From: Eubacteriaceae bacterium | Lineage (GTDB): Bacteria > Bacillota > Clostridia > Lachnospirales > Lachnospiraceae | Reading direction: 5' to 3' | Assembly: GCA_910575665.1 (NCBI GenBank) | Contig: CAJTFB010000003.1 | Location: 62,001 to 126,000 of the forward strand | DNA: 64,000 nucleotides | Shown: positions 35,766 to 43,944 of the stretch, piece after piece | How the letters are laid out: each line of letters starts with the position of its first letter | Numbering within the stretch: the first letter of the stretch is position 1 | Made by a program: the position numbers and the translations under genes | Notes under the pieces: model-generated | What the model was told of the DNA's origin: nothing | Databases searched by the model: none | Seen by the model: only the letters and a program-made list of their open reading frames with translations

Positions 35766-37271
35766 ATGAGAGGTATTGAAACCCCGATTACTAAATTACG
35801 AAGACAGGTTTTTACAGAGGTTGCCAGGGTAGCCTTTGAGTCAGACAATATCAACGATGATATTGAGGCGATACCTTATAAAATAACACCTTCCGATGTG
35901 CCGCTGTACCGTGACAGTATTTACCGCGAGCGCGCCATCGCCGGAGAGCGTGTACGGCTTGCCATGGGTATGTCTCTTCGCCCGGAGAGCCAGCCGGTAC
36001 ATATAACCAGTGGATTGAATGAAAGTAATATTTCTGATAAATATTATGAGCCGCCGCTGATGCAGGTGATTCCTTCTGCCTGCGCCATGTGTGAAGATAA
36101 TGTATACGAGGTTTCGGATCAGTGCCGTGGCTGTGTAGCACATCCCTGTCAGGAGGTTTGTCCCAAGGACGCCATCAGCATGGTGAACGGACGCTCTGTC
36201 ATCGACAAGGATAAATGTGTGAAATGTGGAAAATGCAAGGCCATCTGTCCCTATGATGCCATTGCCAAGAAGCAGCGTCCATGTGCGGCAGCTTGTGGAG
36301 TGCGTGCCATCGACAGCGACGAGCACGGACGTGCTAGAATTAACGACAAGATCTGTGTCAAATGCGGACAGTGTATGGTGAGCTGCCCCTTTGGCGCGAT
36401 CGCAGATAAATCCCAGATCTTCCAGCTTGCCCAGGCGCTGAAGAAAGGGGATGAGGTTATCGTGGAGCTCGCCCCTGCGGTGATCGGACAGTTCGGTACC
36501 GATGTACGTCTCTGGAAGATCAAATCAGCGCTGAAAGAGATCGGTTTTGCCGAGGTATACGAGGTGGCACTGGGAGCGGATATCGGAGCGATCACAGAGG
36601 CAAGACATTATGTGCATGAGGTAAAGACTGGCAAACTGCCATTCCTTCTGACCTCCTGTTGTCCGGCGTGGTCGGTACTTGCCAAGAGAACCCTGCCGGA
36701 AGAGATGGTGGAAGCCGTGTCCAGCGCCCTCACTCCGATGGTAGCTACTGCGCGTTCTATTAAACAGAAACATCCGAATTCACGAGTGGTATTTGTGGGA
36801 CCATGTGCGGCGAAGAAGCTGGAGGCTTCCCGTGAGGGAGTACGGAGTGATGTGGATTTTGTCATCACCTTTGAAGAGCTGGCGGCGATCTTTGAGGCAA
36901 AGGGCATCGACATGGAGACCTATGAGGCGGAAGAGCCGATCCATGATGCTACTGGGGCCGGTCGTGGTTATGCTGTTGCCGGCGGTGTTGCCAATGCCAT
37001 CGAAGAGTGTATCAATGAATATTATCCAGGGACGGAAGTGCTCATCGAGCATGTCGAGGGACTAAGTGAGTGTCAGAAGATGCTGCTTATGGCAAAGGCG
37101 GGAAAGAAGGATGGATGTCTGATCGAAGGCATGGGCTGTCCAGGAGGCTGTGTCGCGGGAGCAGGAACGAATATTCCTGTGGCGAAGGGAGCCCAGGCGG
37201 TGCGCAAGTTTGTGAAGGATTCCACAAAACCCCTGCCTCCGAAAGAGTATTCAGAGATCGAGTTACCGTAA
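35766..37271 (+). CDS. [FeFe] hydrogenase, group B type
   Basis: A 501-aa cytosolic iron-only hydrogenase. The N-terminal part has a CAMCEDN and CRGCVAHPCQEVCP cysteine group, then ferredoxin-type 4Fe-4S motifs CVKCGKCKAICP and CVKCGQCMVSCP. The H-cluster domain carries TSCCPAW (~295), GPCAAKK (~345) and EGMGCPGGCVAGAG (~454), the variant wording of group B enzymes, versus MPC and GGG in group A. The likely role is ferredoxin-linked H2 turnover in fermentation or redox balancing. The start follows AAAGGAGAG at 35766; an upstream in-frame ATG at 35664 would read through the promoter palindrome and is rejected. No maturase (HydE/F/G) lies nearby. Confidence 0.92.
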   Translation: MRGIETPITKLRRQVFTEVARVAFESDNINDDIEAIPYKITPSDVPLYRDSIYRERAIAGERVRLAMGMSLRPESQPVHITSGLNESNISDKYYEPPLMQVIPSACAMCEDNVYEVSDQCRGCVAHPCQEVCPKDAISMVNGRSVIDKDKCVKCGKCKAICPYDAIAKKQRPCAAACGVRAIDSDEHGRARINDKICVKCGQCMVSCPFGAIADKSQIFQLAQALKKGDEVIVELAPAVIGQFGTDVRLWKIKSALKEIGFAEVYEVALGADIGAITEARHYVHEVKTGKLPFLLTSCCPAWSVLAKRTLPEEMVEAVSSALTPMVATARSIKQKHPNSRVVFVGPCAAKKLEASREGVRSDVDFVITFEELAAIFEAKGIDMETYEAEEPIHDATGAGRGYAVAGGVANAIEECINEYYPGTEVLIEHVEGLSECQKMLLMAKAGKKDGCLIEGMGCPGGCVAGAGTNIPVAKGAQAVRKFVKDSTKPLPPKEYSEIELP

Positions 37272-37352
37272 CCATAGAGCAGGAAAAGATGCTGACGCAA
37301 AACGGAACAGGGTTCAGATTTGCGCTGTTGATTTCCAGTGAGCTAAAAATAG

Positions 37353-37384
37353 CGGGAAGCCAGTATTTATGCGGCTTCCCGTTT
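37353..37384 (+). terminator. Terminator of the hydrogenase gene
   Basis: CGGGAAGCC (37353-37361) pairs with GGCTTCCCG (37373-37381), followed by TTTGTTG. Confidence 0.75.
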
Positions 37385-37414
37385 GTTGTGCCTTAAAATG
37401 TATGCAGTTTTTGC

Positions 37415-37444
37415 TTGTCACATTATGGTTAAAAATGGTACAAT
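37415..37444 (+). promoter_or_regulatory. hsdRMS promoter
   Basis: -35 TTGTCA (37415-37420) and -10 TACAAT (37439-37444) are 18 bases apart. The leader to hsdR is ~33 bases with AAGGAG. Confidence 0.6.
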
Positions 37445-37483
37445 ATCCCTACAGAAATAAATATTTACAAAGGAGTCGGGAGA

Positions 37484-40400
37484 ATGGGTAATTTTATCTT
37501 TCTTGAAAGTCGTTGGAGTGATCTGGCAAGATTAGGGGAAATGTCAGAAAAATATGTCTATTCAGATCCGAACACATCTGTTATAAAACAGGGGATGTTG
37601 GCTGAAGTAATGGTAAAATATATGCTTGCTTATGACGGAATCAAAGAGCCGGATTATGACAATACCCATGCAAATCGTATTCGTCTCTTGAAGAGGAATG
37701 ACTTATTGCCGCATGAGATTGATAATACATTATATATTTTGCGCAAAGACCGTAATAATGCAGCCCATAACGGAGCGGATGAGGGCGAAAAGGCATTGAA
37801 TAATCTGCCGCTGTTGTATGAACTCTGTGTATGGTATATGCAGACATATGGGGACTACAGTTACGATCCTGTGGGATATGTCCAGCCAGTGGATATTACC
37901 ATTAGTCTGGACGAGCTGGAGAAGGAAAACCGAGAGTTGGAAGAGCGTAATGAAAAGCTGCTTGTTGAATTGCAGCGGATTCAGAAGGCTGGCAAATCGG
38001 ACAATGCGCGAAGAGCAATTGCTTACAAAAATGCGGTTAACATAAAACTTTCCGAAGCGCAGACGAGAGAATTGATTGATGAGCAGCTTCGCAAAGTTGG
38101 CTGGGATGCGGATACGGATCAAATCCGATATTCCAAAGGAGTCCGACCTGTCAAAGGTAAGAATCTTGCGATTGCAGAGTGGCCCACAGATTCTAGGACA
38201 GGCAATGGAGGATTTGCAGATTATGCACTTTTCATTGGGGAAAAAATGGTTGGAATTATTGAGGCCAAGAAAAAGCATACGAATGTTTCTTCCGTATTGG
38301 ATGGGCAGTGTAAAGAGTATGCAAAAATGATTAAGGCAGAACATGAAAAGTACATAATAAAGCAATATGGTAATTATAAAGTTCCTTTTCTCTTCGCAAC
38401 GAATGGCAGAGATTATATCAAACAGTATGAAGAAATGTCTGGCATTTGGTTTTTGGATACCAGACAGCAGTTTAATACATCAAAAGCTTTAGCCGGATGG
38501 CCAAGCCCTCAGGGTATAGAGCAGGATTTGGAAAGAGATATTGCAGAAGCGGATCGGAAACTGGCGGTTACAGGGTATGAGCTATTACAGGATTCAAATG
38601 GATTGGGGCTGCGTTATTATCAGGTCGAGGCAGTTAAGGCGGTCGAGAAAGCCATTGCGGAACATAAAAATACGGTGCTGCTTGCTATGGCCACCGGAAC
38701 TGGAAAAACGAGAACGGTTCTTGGTATGATATATCGTTTTTTATCTGCGAAGCGGTTTAAAAGAATCTTATATCTGGTTGACAGGACAGCTCTTGGAGAC
38801 CAGACAATGGATACTTTTAAAGAAGTAAAATTAGAAGATTTGAAAACACTGAATCAATTGTATGATATTAAGGACCTTGGGGAAAAGGAATTTGAAAAAG
38901 ACACTCGTGTCCATATTGCTACGGTTCAAAGTCTGGTCAAACGCATTCTTTATAATGAATCGGACGTCAGCATAGGAGTGTCAGACTACGACTGTATTAT
39001 CGTGGATGAGGCACACAGAGGGTATATTCTGGATAAGGAAATGGGCGAAGATGAAGTGCTTTATCGCAATCAGGATGATTTTCGCAGTAAGTACCGGGCA
39101 GTCATTGATTATTTTGATGCGGTTAAAATTGCCCTTACTGCCACTCCTGCCCTCCATACAACAGAAATATTTGGGAAGCCGGTATATTCTTATGATTACC
39201 GTACGGCTGTAGTAGACGGATATCTGGTAGATCATGATGCACCACATATTATCAAGACAAAGCTCAGTGAGGAAGGTATTATATTTGAGGCCGGAAGTAC
39301 TGCTCCAATCTATGATCCTGTGACAAATATGGTGACGAACAGCGAGGAGCTGGAAGATGATTTGAAGTTTGAGGTGGAGGATTTTAACAGGAAGGTTGTT
39401 ACAGAAGGGTTCAATAAAGCGGTTTTGACTGAGATTGCCAGGGATATTGATCCGAACGAAAAGGGGAAAACCCTTATTTTTGCAGTGGATGATGCCCATG
39501 CGGATATGGTTACAAGAATTCTGAAGAATTATTATTCGGAGCAGGGAATCAGTGAAGAAGCCGTCATGAAGATTACCGGTTCCATTGAAAATGGTAATCC
39601 TGTAAAAATCAAGGAAGCGATCCGACGGTTTAAGAATGAGACATTTCCCAATATTGTCGTAACCGTGGATTTGTTGACTACAGGTATTGATGTGGAAGAA
39701 ATTGTAAATCTTGTATTTTTACGAAGAATTCGTTCCCGTATTCTTTTTGAACAGATGCTGGGGCGTGCTACCAGGCTGTGTCCGGAGGTTGGGAAGACGC
39801 ATTTTGAGATTTACGATGCGGTAGGAGTATATCAGGCTTTAGATCCCGTGTCCACGATGAAACCTGTTGTAGTAAATCAGACAGCAACCTTCGATGATTT
39901 AATAGATGGAATGGATCATCTGGAAAGCGACAAGGCAAAAAGGAATCAGCTAGATATCATTATAGCTAAAATTTTGCGAAATAAAAATAAGATGACAGAT
40001 GAATTCAGGGAGCAATTCAAATCTTTGTCTAATGGTGAATCGCCGGAAAGTTTTGCAGATGCCCTTCGTAATATGACGATAGACAAGGCAGTAGAAACAG
40101 TGAAAAAGAGTCGCGCAGCATTTGCTTATGTGCGTGGGGCTCATCAGGAAAGGAAAAAGTTTATCAGCAATGCGCAGGATGAAGTGACAAGCCATGAAAG
40201 AGGCTATGGCAATGCCACAAGACCAGAAGATTATCTGAAAGAGTTTCATACTTTTATAGATAACAATATAAATGAAATTGCAGCGCTTAATATCGTGGCG
40301 ACCAGACCGAAAGAATTGACCAGACAGTCATTGAGAGAACTGAAATTAATTCTTGACCGTAATAATTTCAGTGAGACAAAGCTTCAGACAGCGTGGAAAC

Positions 40401-40723
40401 AGATGACAAATGAAGATATTGCCGCAGATATAATCAGCTTTATCCGTCAGAAAAGTATTGGGGATGCCTTAGTTACCAAAGAGGAGAGGATTCATGCTGC
40501 TATCGTAAAGACCAAGGCAGCGCATCCGGAGTTAAGCAGGGTACAGCTTAATTGGCTGGAGCGAATAGAGGCATATCTGTTGAAAGAAGTTGTGCTGAAT
40601 AAGGAATCCTTTGAAGCACCGCAGTTTAAAATTAAAGGCGGATATACAGCGATTGATAAAGCATTTGGAAATAAACTGGATGCCGTTATTGATGAAATCA
40701 ACAGCTATATGTATATCGTATAG
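37484..40723 (+). CDS. hsdR: Type I restriction enzyme, R (endonuclease/translocase) subunit
   Basis: A 1079-aa EcoEI-like HsdR. Residues ~1-125 form a DUF4145-like helical domain with RKDRNNAAHNG (~87-97), resembling the RxxxxH motif of HEPN proteins. A coiled coil (~135-170) follows. The nuclease domain has GFADYALF and GIIEAKKK (Asp...Glu-x-Lys, ~242-265). The SF2 motor has Walker A ATGTGKTRT (~403), VDEAH (~506-510), ALTATPALHT, and VDLLTTGIDVEEI followed by QMLGRATRLCPE. The C-terminal ~200 residues match the HsdR C-domain that docks onto the methylase. It is intact and followed by hsdM after 15 bases. It cuts unmethylated DNA after ATP-driven translocation. Confidence 0.94.
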   Translation: MGNFIFLESRWSDLARLGEMSEKYVYSDPNTSVIKQGMLAEVMVKYMLAYDGIKEPDYDNTHANRIRLLKRNDLLPHEIDNTLYILRKDRNNAAHNGADEGEKALNNLPLLYELCVWYMQTYGDYSYDPVGYVQPVDITISLDELEKENRELEERNEKLLVELQRIQKAGKSDNARRAIAYKNAVNIKLSEAQTRELIDEQLRKVGWDADTDQIRYSKGVRPVKGKNLAIAEWPTDSRTGNGGFADYALFIGEKMVGIIEAKKKHTNVSSVLDGQCKEYAKMIKAEHEKYIIKQYGNYKVPFLFATNGRDYIKQYEEMSGIWFLDTRQQFNTSKALAGWPSPQGIEQDLERDIAEADRKLAVTGYELLQDSNGLGLRYYQVEAVKAVEKAIAEHKNTVLLAMATGTGKTRTVLGMIYRFLSAKRFKRILYLVDRTALGDQTMDTFKEVKLEDLKTLNQLYDIKDLGEKEFEKDTRVHIATVQSLVKRILYNESDVSIGVSDYDCIIVDEAHRGYILDKEMGEDEVLYRNQDDFRSKYRAVIDYFDAVKIALTATPALHTTEIFGKPVYSYDYRTAVVDGYLVDHDAPHIIKTKLSEEGIIFEAGSTAPIYDPVTNMVTNSEELEDDLKFEVEDFNRKVVTEGFNKAVLTEIARDIDPNEKGKTLIFAVDDAHADMVTRILKNYYSEQGISEEAVMKITGSIENGNPVKIKEAIRRFKNETFPNIVVTVDLLTTGIDVEEIVNLVFLRRIRSRILFEQMLGRATRLCPEVGKTHFEIYDAVGVYQALDPVSTMKPVVVNQTATFDDLIDGMDHLESDKAKRNQLDIIIAKILRNKNKMTDEFREQFKSLSNGESPESFADALRNMTIDKAVETVKKSRAAFAYVRGAHQERKKFISNAQDEVTSHERGYGNATRPEDYLKEFHTFIDNNINEIAALNIVATRPKELTRQSLRELKLILDRNNFSETKLQTAWKQMTNEDIAADIISFIRQKSIGDALVTKEERIHAAIVKTKAAHPELSRVQLNWLERIEAYLLKEVVLNKESFEAPQFKIKGGYTAIDKAFGNKLDAVIDEINSYMYIV

Positions 40724-40738
40724 GGAAGGAATTGTATT

Positions 40739-42157
40739 ATGACAAACGCAGAAATCGTATCGAAATTGTGGAATCTTTGTAATGTACTTCGTGATGATGG
40801 AATTACGTATCACCAGTATGTAACGGAGTTGACTTATATTTTGTTTTTAAAAATGGCAAAGGAAACAGGTTCCGAAAAGAATATACCGGAAGATTACCGC
40901 TGGGATGCATTAAAAACCAAGGAGGGCATGGAACTCAAACGGTTTTATGAAGAACTGCTCAGAGAACTTGGCGAACATTGTACCGGGCGTGTGCAGGAGA
41001 TTTATCAGGGAGCAAGAAGTAATATTGAGGAACCGGCAAACCTCAAGAAGATCATTACGAATATTGATGAGTTGGACTGGTATTCAGCAAAAGAGGAAGG
41101 GCTGGGAAATCTGTATGAGGGACTTCTGGAAAAAAATGCAAATGAAAAGAAATCCGGAGCAGGGCAATATTTTACACCAAGGGTACTCATCGATGTTATG
41201 ACGGAACTGATTGCACCACAGCCGGGTGAGAGGTGTAACGATCCGGCATGTGGTACTTTTGGATTTATGATTGCTGCTGACCACTATGTAAAAGAACATA
41301 CCAATGACTGGATGGACTTAACAGAGGAAGATGCAGAATTTGAACAGAAGGAGGCATTTACCGGCGCGGAACTGGTGCATGAAACACACCGGCTGGCACT
41401 GATGAATGCGATGCTTCATGACATAGAAGGAAAAATTTATTTATGTGATACATTGTCCAATCAAGGTAAGGTGATGCAAGGATTTGACGTCGTGCTAACC
41501 AATCCGCCGTTTGGGACAAAAAAAGGCGGAGAGCGGGCAAATCGTGATGACTTTACCTATCAGACGAGCAATAAGCAGCTTAATTTTTTGCAGCATATTT
41601 ACCGTTCTTTAAAAGCAGACGGTAAAGCAAGAGCAGCGGTCGTGTTGCCAGATAATGTATTGTTTGCGGATGGTGAGGGTGAGCGGATTCGTGCTGACCT
41701 TATGGATAAATGCAATCTGCATACGGTACTTCGCCTGCCAACAGGCATTTTCTACGCACAGGGAGTTAAAACGAATGTATTATTCTTTACAAGAGGGACA
41801 GCCGATCAAAATAATACAGAGGAAGTATGGTTTTATGACCTTAGAACCAATATGCCGTCTTTTGGAAAGACCAATCCGCTAAAATACGACCATTTTAAAG
41901 AGTTTATAACGGCATATACAGCAGAAAACCGCCATGCGGTAGAGAATGATAGATGGAGCGTATTTACCAGAGAGGAATTGGGCAATACCTTAGATAAGGG
42001 TCTGATTCGGGATGATTCCGTATTAGATTATGATGATTTACCAGATCCGATTGAAAGCGGGGAAGAATGTATTGCGCAGCTGGAGGAAGCAGTTGATTTG
42101 TTAAAGAGCGTGGTAAAAGAGCTGAAGTCTTTGGACAGTACAGGGGTAGAGGTGTAG
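40739..42157 (+). CDS. hsdM: Type I DNA methyltransferase, M subunit
   Basis: A 472-aa N6-adenine methyltransferase. The N-terminal HsdM_N helical domain (~5-125, YHQYVTELTYILFLKMAKE) is followed by SAM motif I (DPACGTFGFMIAA, ~168), motif IV NPPF in VVLTNPPFGTKKGG (~254) and a VVLPDNVLFADGEG segment typical of HsdM. It modifies host DNA together with HsdS and is required for restriction too. The stop is separated from the hsdS ATG by a single base, so the two are translationally coupled. Confidence 0.95.
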   Translation: MTNAEIVSKLWNLCNVLRDDGITYHQYVTELTYILFLKMAKETGSEKNIPEDYRWDALKTKEGMELKRFYEELLRELGEHCTGRVQEIYQGARSNIEEPANLKKIITNIDELDWYSAKEEGLGNLYEGLLEKNANEKKSGAGQYFTPRVLIDVMTELIAPQPGERCNDPACGTFGFMIAADHYVKEHTNDWMDLTEEDAEFEQKEAFTGAELVHETHRLALMNAMLHDIEGKIYLCDTLSNQGKVMQGFDVVLTNPPFGTKKGGERANRDDFTYQTSNKQLNFLQHIYRSLKADGKARAAVVLPDNVLFADGEGERIRADLMDKCNLHTVLRLPTGIFYAQGVKTNVLFFTRGTADQNNTEEVWFYDLRTNMPSFGKTNPLKYDHFKEFITAYTAENRHAVENDRWSVFTREELGNTLDKGLIRDDSVLDYDDLPDPIESGEECIAQLEEAVDLLKSVVKELKSLDSTGVEV

Positions 42158-42158
42158 T

Positions 42159-43535
42159 ATGGCGAGAGGAAAGAAGAAAGAGGAGTTGACGTTAGAGGAA
42201 AAGCTGGAGCGGGCGTTGGTACCGGTGGAGGAGCAGCCGTATGAGGTGCCGGAGAATTGGTGCTGGACTAAACTTAGGGTAGTTTCTGAGGTTGTTACTG
42301 GGAGTACACCGAGTAAGAAAAAACCTGAATATTATGGGGAGGAATTTCCTTTTTTCAAACCCGCAGATTTAGATGCAGGTAGGAAGACAATAATTGCATC
42401 TGAATATTTATCAAACGAAGGAAAAAAGATTTCAAGGGTTATTCCTGCTAAATCGACGGCTGTATGTTGTATTGGTTCAATTGGTAAAAGTGGTTATTTA
42501 GAAGTCGATGGTGCTACTAATCAACAAATCAATTCCGTTATTCCTAAAATCAATTCGTTGTATTTATATTATTTTATAAATACGGAAATGTTTATAAATG
42601 AGTTATGGGAAAAATCATCAGCAACCACAATATCAATTGTAAATAAGTCGAAGATGGAGCAGAATTTAGTTCCGTTGCCGCCATTAGCAGAGCAGCAGCG
42701 CATTGTAGACCGGATTGAGAGTTTATTTGCCAAATTGGATGAAGCGAAAGAGAAAGTACAGGAAGTGATTGATGGTTATGCAATTAGAGAAACTACTATA
42801 TTGCAGAAAGCAGTTTTTGGTGAATTAACAAAAGGGTGGAGAGAAAAAAATGGAATATCAAAAAAGGCTTGGAAAGTTATTTCTCTGAAAGAGTGTGGCA
42901 ATTGGTTTGGTGGTGGAACGCCAACAAAAAGTAAAAATGTGTATTGGGATGGGGGGACAATTCCTTGGATTACTTCAAAAGATATGAAGGATAGGTTGGT
43001 TGAAGATAGTTTGCTTCACATAACTCAAGAGGGGGTAAATCATTCATCTGCACAGTATTGTGATAAACCTGCTGTTTTGTTTGTTATGAGAAGTGGGATA
43101 TTGAGACGTATTTTACCGGTTTGTATGGTAAAGGCTCCATTTACTGTCAATCAGGATTTAAAAGCAGTAATTCCGGAAAAAATCCAACTAGAATATATGT
43201 ATTGGGCATGTACAGCATATGAAAAAGATATTCGTGAGAATTGCATGAAAAGTGGTACTACAGTAGAAAGTATAGAAGCGAAAAAATTATTTGAGTATGA
43301 GTTACCTTTGCCTGATGAAAGAGAACAAAAAGTAATTGTTGGTGTTATTGAAAATTTAATGTGTAAAGAGGAATCTGCTAAACAATTGGCTGTACAAATT
43401 TTGAAAAGAATTGATATAATGAAAAAGTCAATTCTTGCTAAAGTATTTCGAGGAGAATTAGGTACAAATAATTTGGAAGAAGAAAGTTCTGTTAAATTGC
43501 TTAAACAAATATTAGAGCAAAGAAAGATAAAGTGA
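42159..43535 (+). CDS. hsdS: Type I specificity subunit
   Basis: A 458-aa HsdS with two target-recognition domains. TRD1 spans ~35-170 (begins WCWTKLRVVSEVVTG). The central conserved helix has PLPPLAEQQRIVDRIESLF and a KLDEAKEKVQEV coil (~171-205). TRD2 spans ~225-390 (begins AWKVISLKECGNWFGGG). A second conserved helical segment follows (EREQKVIVGVIENLM). The two TRDs set a bipartite recognition sequence that cannot be read directly. The TRD coding parts look visibly more AT-rich than hsdR and hsdM, consistent with domain shuffling. Only one hsdS copy and no recombinase are present. Confidence 0.94.
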   Translation: MARGKKKEELTLEEKLERALVPVEEQPYEVPENWCWTKLRVVSEVVTGSTPSKKKPEYYGEEFPFFKPADLDAGRKTIIASEYLSNEGKKISRVIPAKSTAVCCIGSIGKSGYLEVDGATNQQINSVIPKINSLYLYYFINTEMFINELWEKSSATTISIVNKSKMEQNLVPLPPLAEQQRIVDRIESLFAKLDEAKEKVQEVIDGYAIRETTILQKAVFGELTKGWREKNGISKKAWKVISLKECGNWFGGGTPTKSKNVYWDGGTIPWITSKDMKDRLVEDSLLHITQEGVNHSSAQYCDKPAVLFVMRSGILRRILPVCMVKAPFTVNQDLKAVIPEKIQLEYMYWACTAYEKDIRENCMKSGTTVESIEAKKLFEYELPLPDEREQKVIVGVIENLMCKEESAKQLAVQILKRIDIMKKSILAKVFRGELGTNNLEEESSVKLLKQILEQRKIK

Positions 43536-43710
43536 GGTAGAAAACATTTGTTTTAATGCAAAGCATGTTTAAAAACCTGATAGGTGGCCGGAAAGTGAGA
43601 AGGAATGTGTATTACAAATATTTTTAGTGCAATGCAATTACAATAATTCCGACTATCAAAGGTATTACAACGAATAAATTGCTTAACTTTGCCTTTTCGC
43701 AAAAAACATG

Positions 43711-43739
43711 TTGAAAGAATTGCCTATTGCCCATATAAT
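43711..43739 (+). promoter_or_regulatory. Promoter of the O-antigen-ligase-like gene
   Basis: -35 TTGAAA (43711-43716) and -10 TATAAT (43734-43739) have a 17-base spacer. It lies in a 409-base AT-rich gap after hsdS that holds no recognisable gene, and gives a ~200-base leader. Confidence 0.6.
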
Positions 43740-43846
43740 ATAAATTAAGTAATTCCTGGAATGATAATCCCTAATAAGGTGCTTAAAAAATTGATTGGAC
43801 ACAATATATAGTTGTCGAAATCGAACTACGAATGAGATAAATAATG

Positions 43847-43900
43847 AGAAGGGCTGTTTTGAAGTGTACACAAACACACCAGCAGACCCTTCTTTTCTCT
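43847..43900 (+). terminator. Terminator-like hairpin in a long leader (possible attenuator)
   Basis: AGAAGGG-CTG (43847-43856) pairs with CAG-CCCTTCT (883-893 of this kb, one bulged A), followed by TTTTCTCTT. It sits between the promoter at 43711 and the ATG at 43945, so it may attenuate the ligase-like gene rather than only ending the hsd operon. Confidence 0.5.
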
Positions 43901-43944
43901 TAGGAGAGAGTATCGGCGGACAGTTCAAAAGAAACGAGGTATCT

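Noticed and set aside
37484-43535. Phase-variable type I R-M locus
   Set aside because: There is only one hsdS, no partial hsdS copies, no inverted repeats between TRDs and no recombinase gene nearby.
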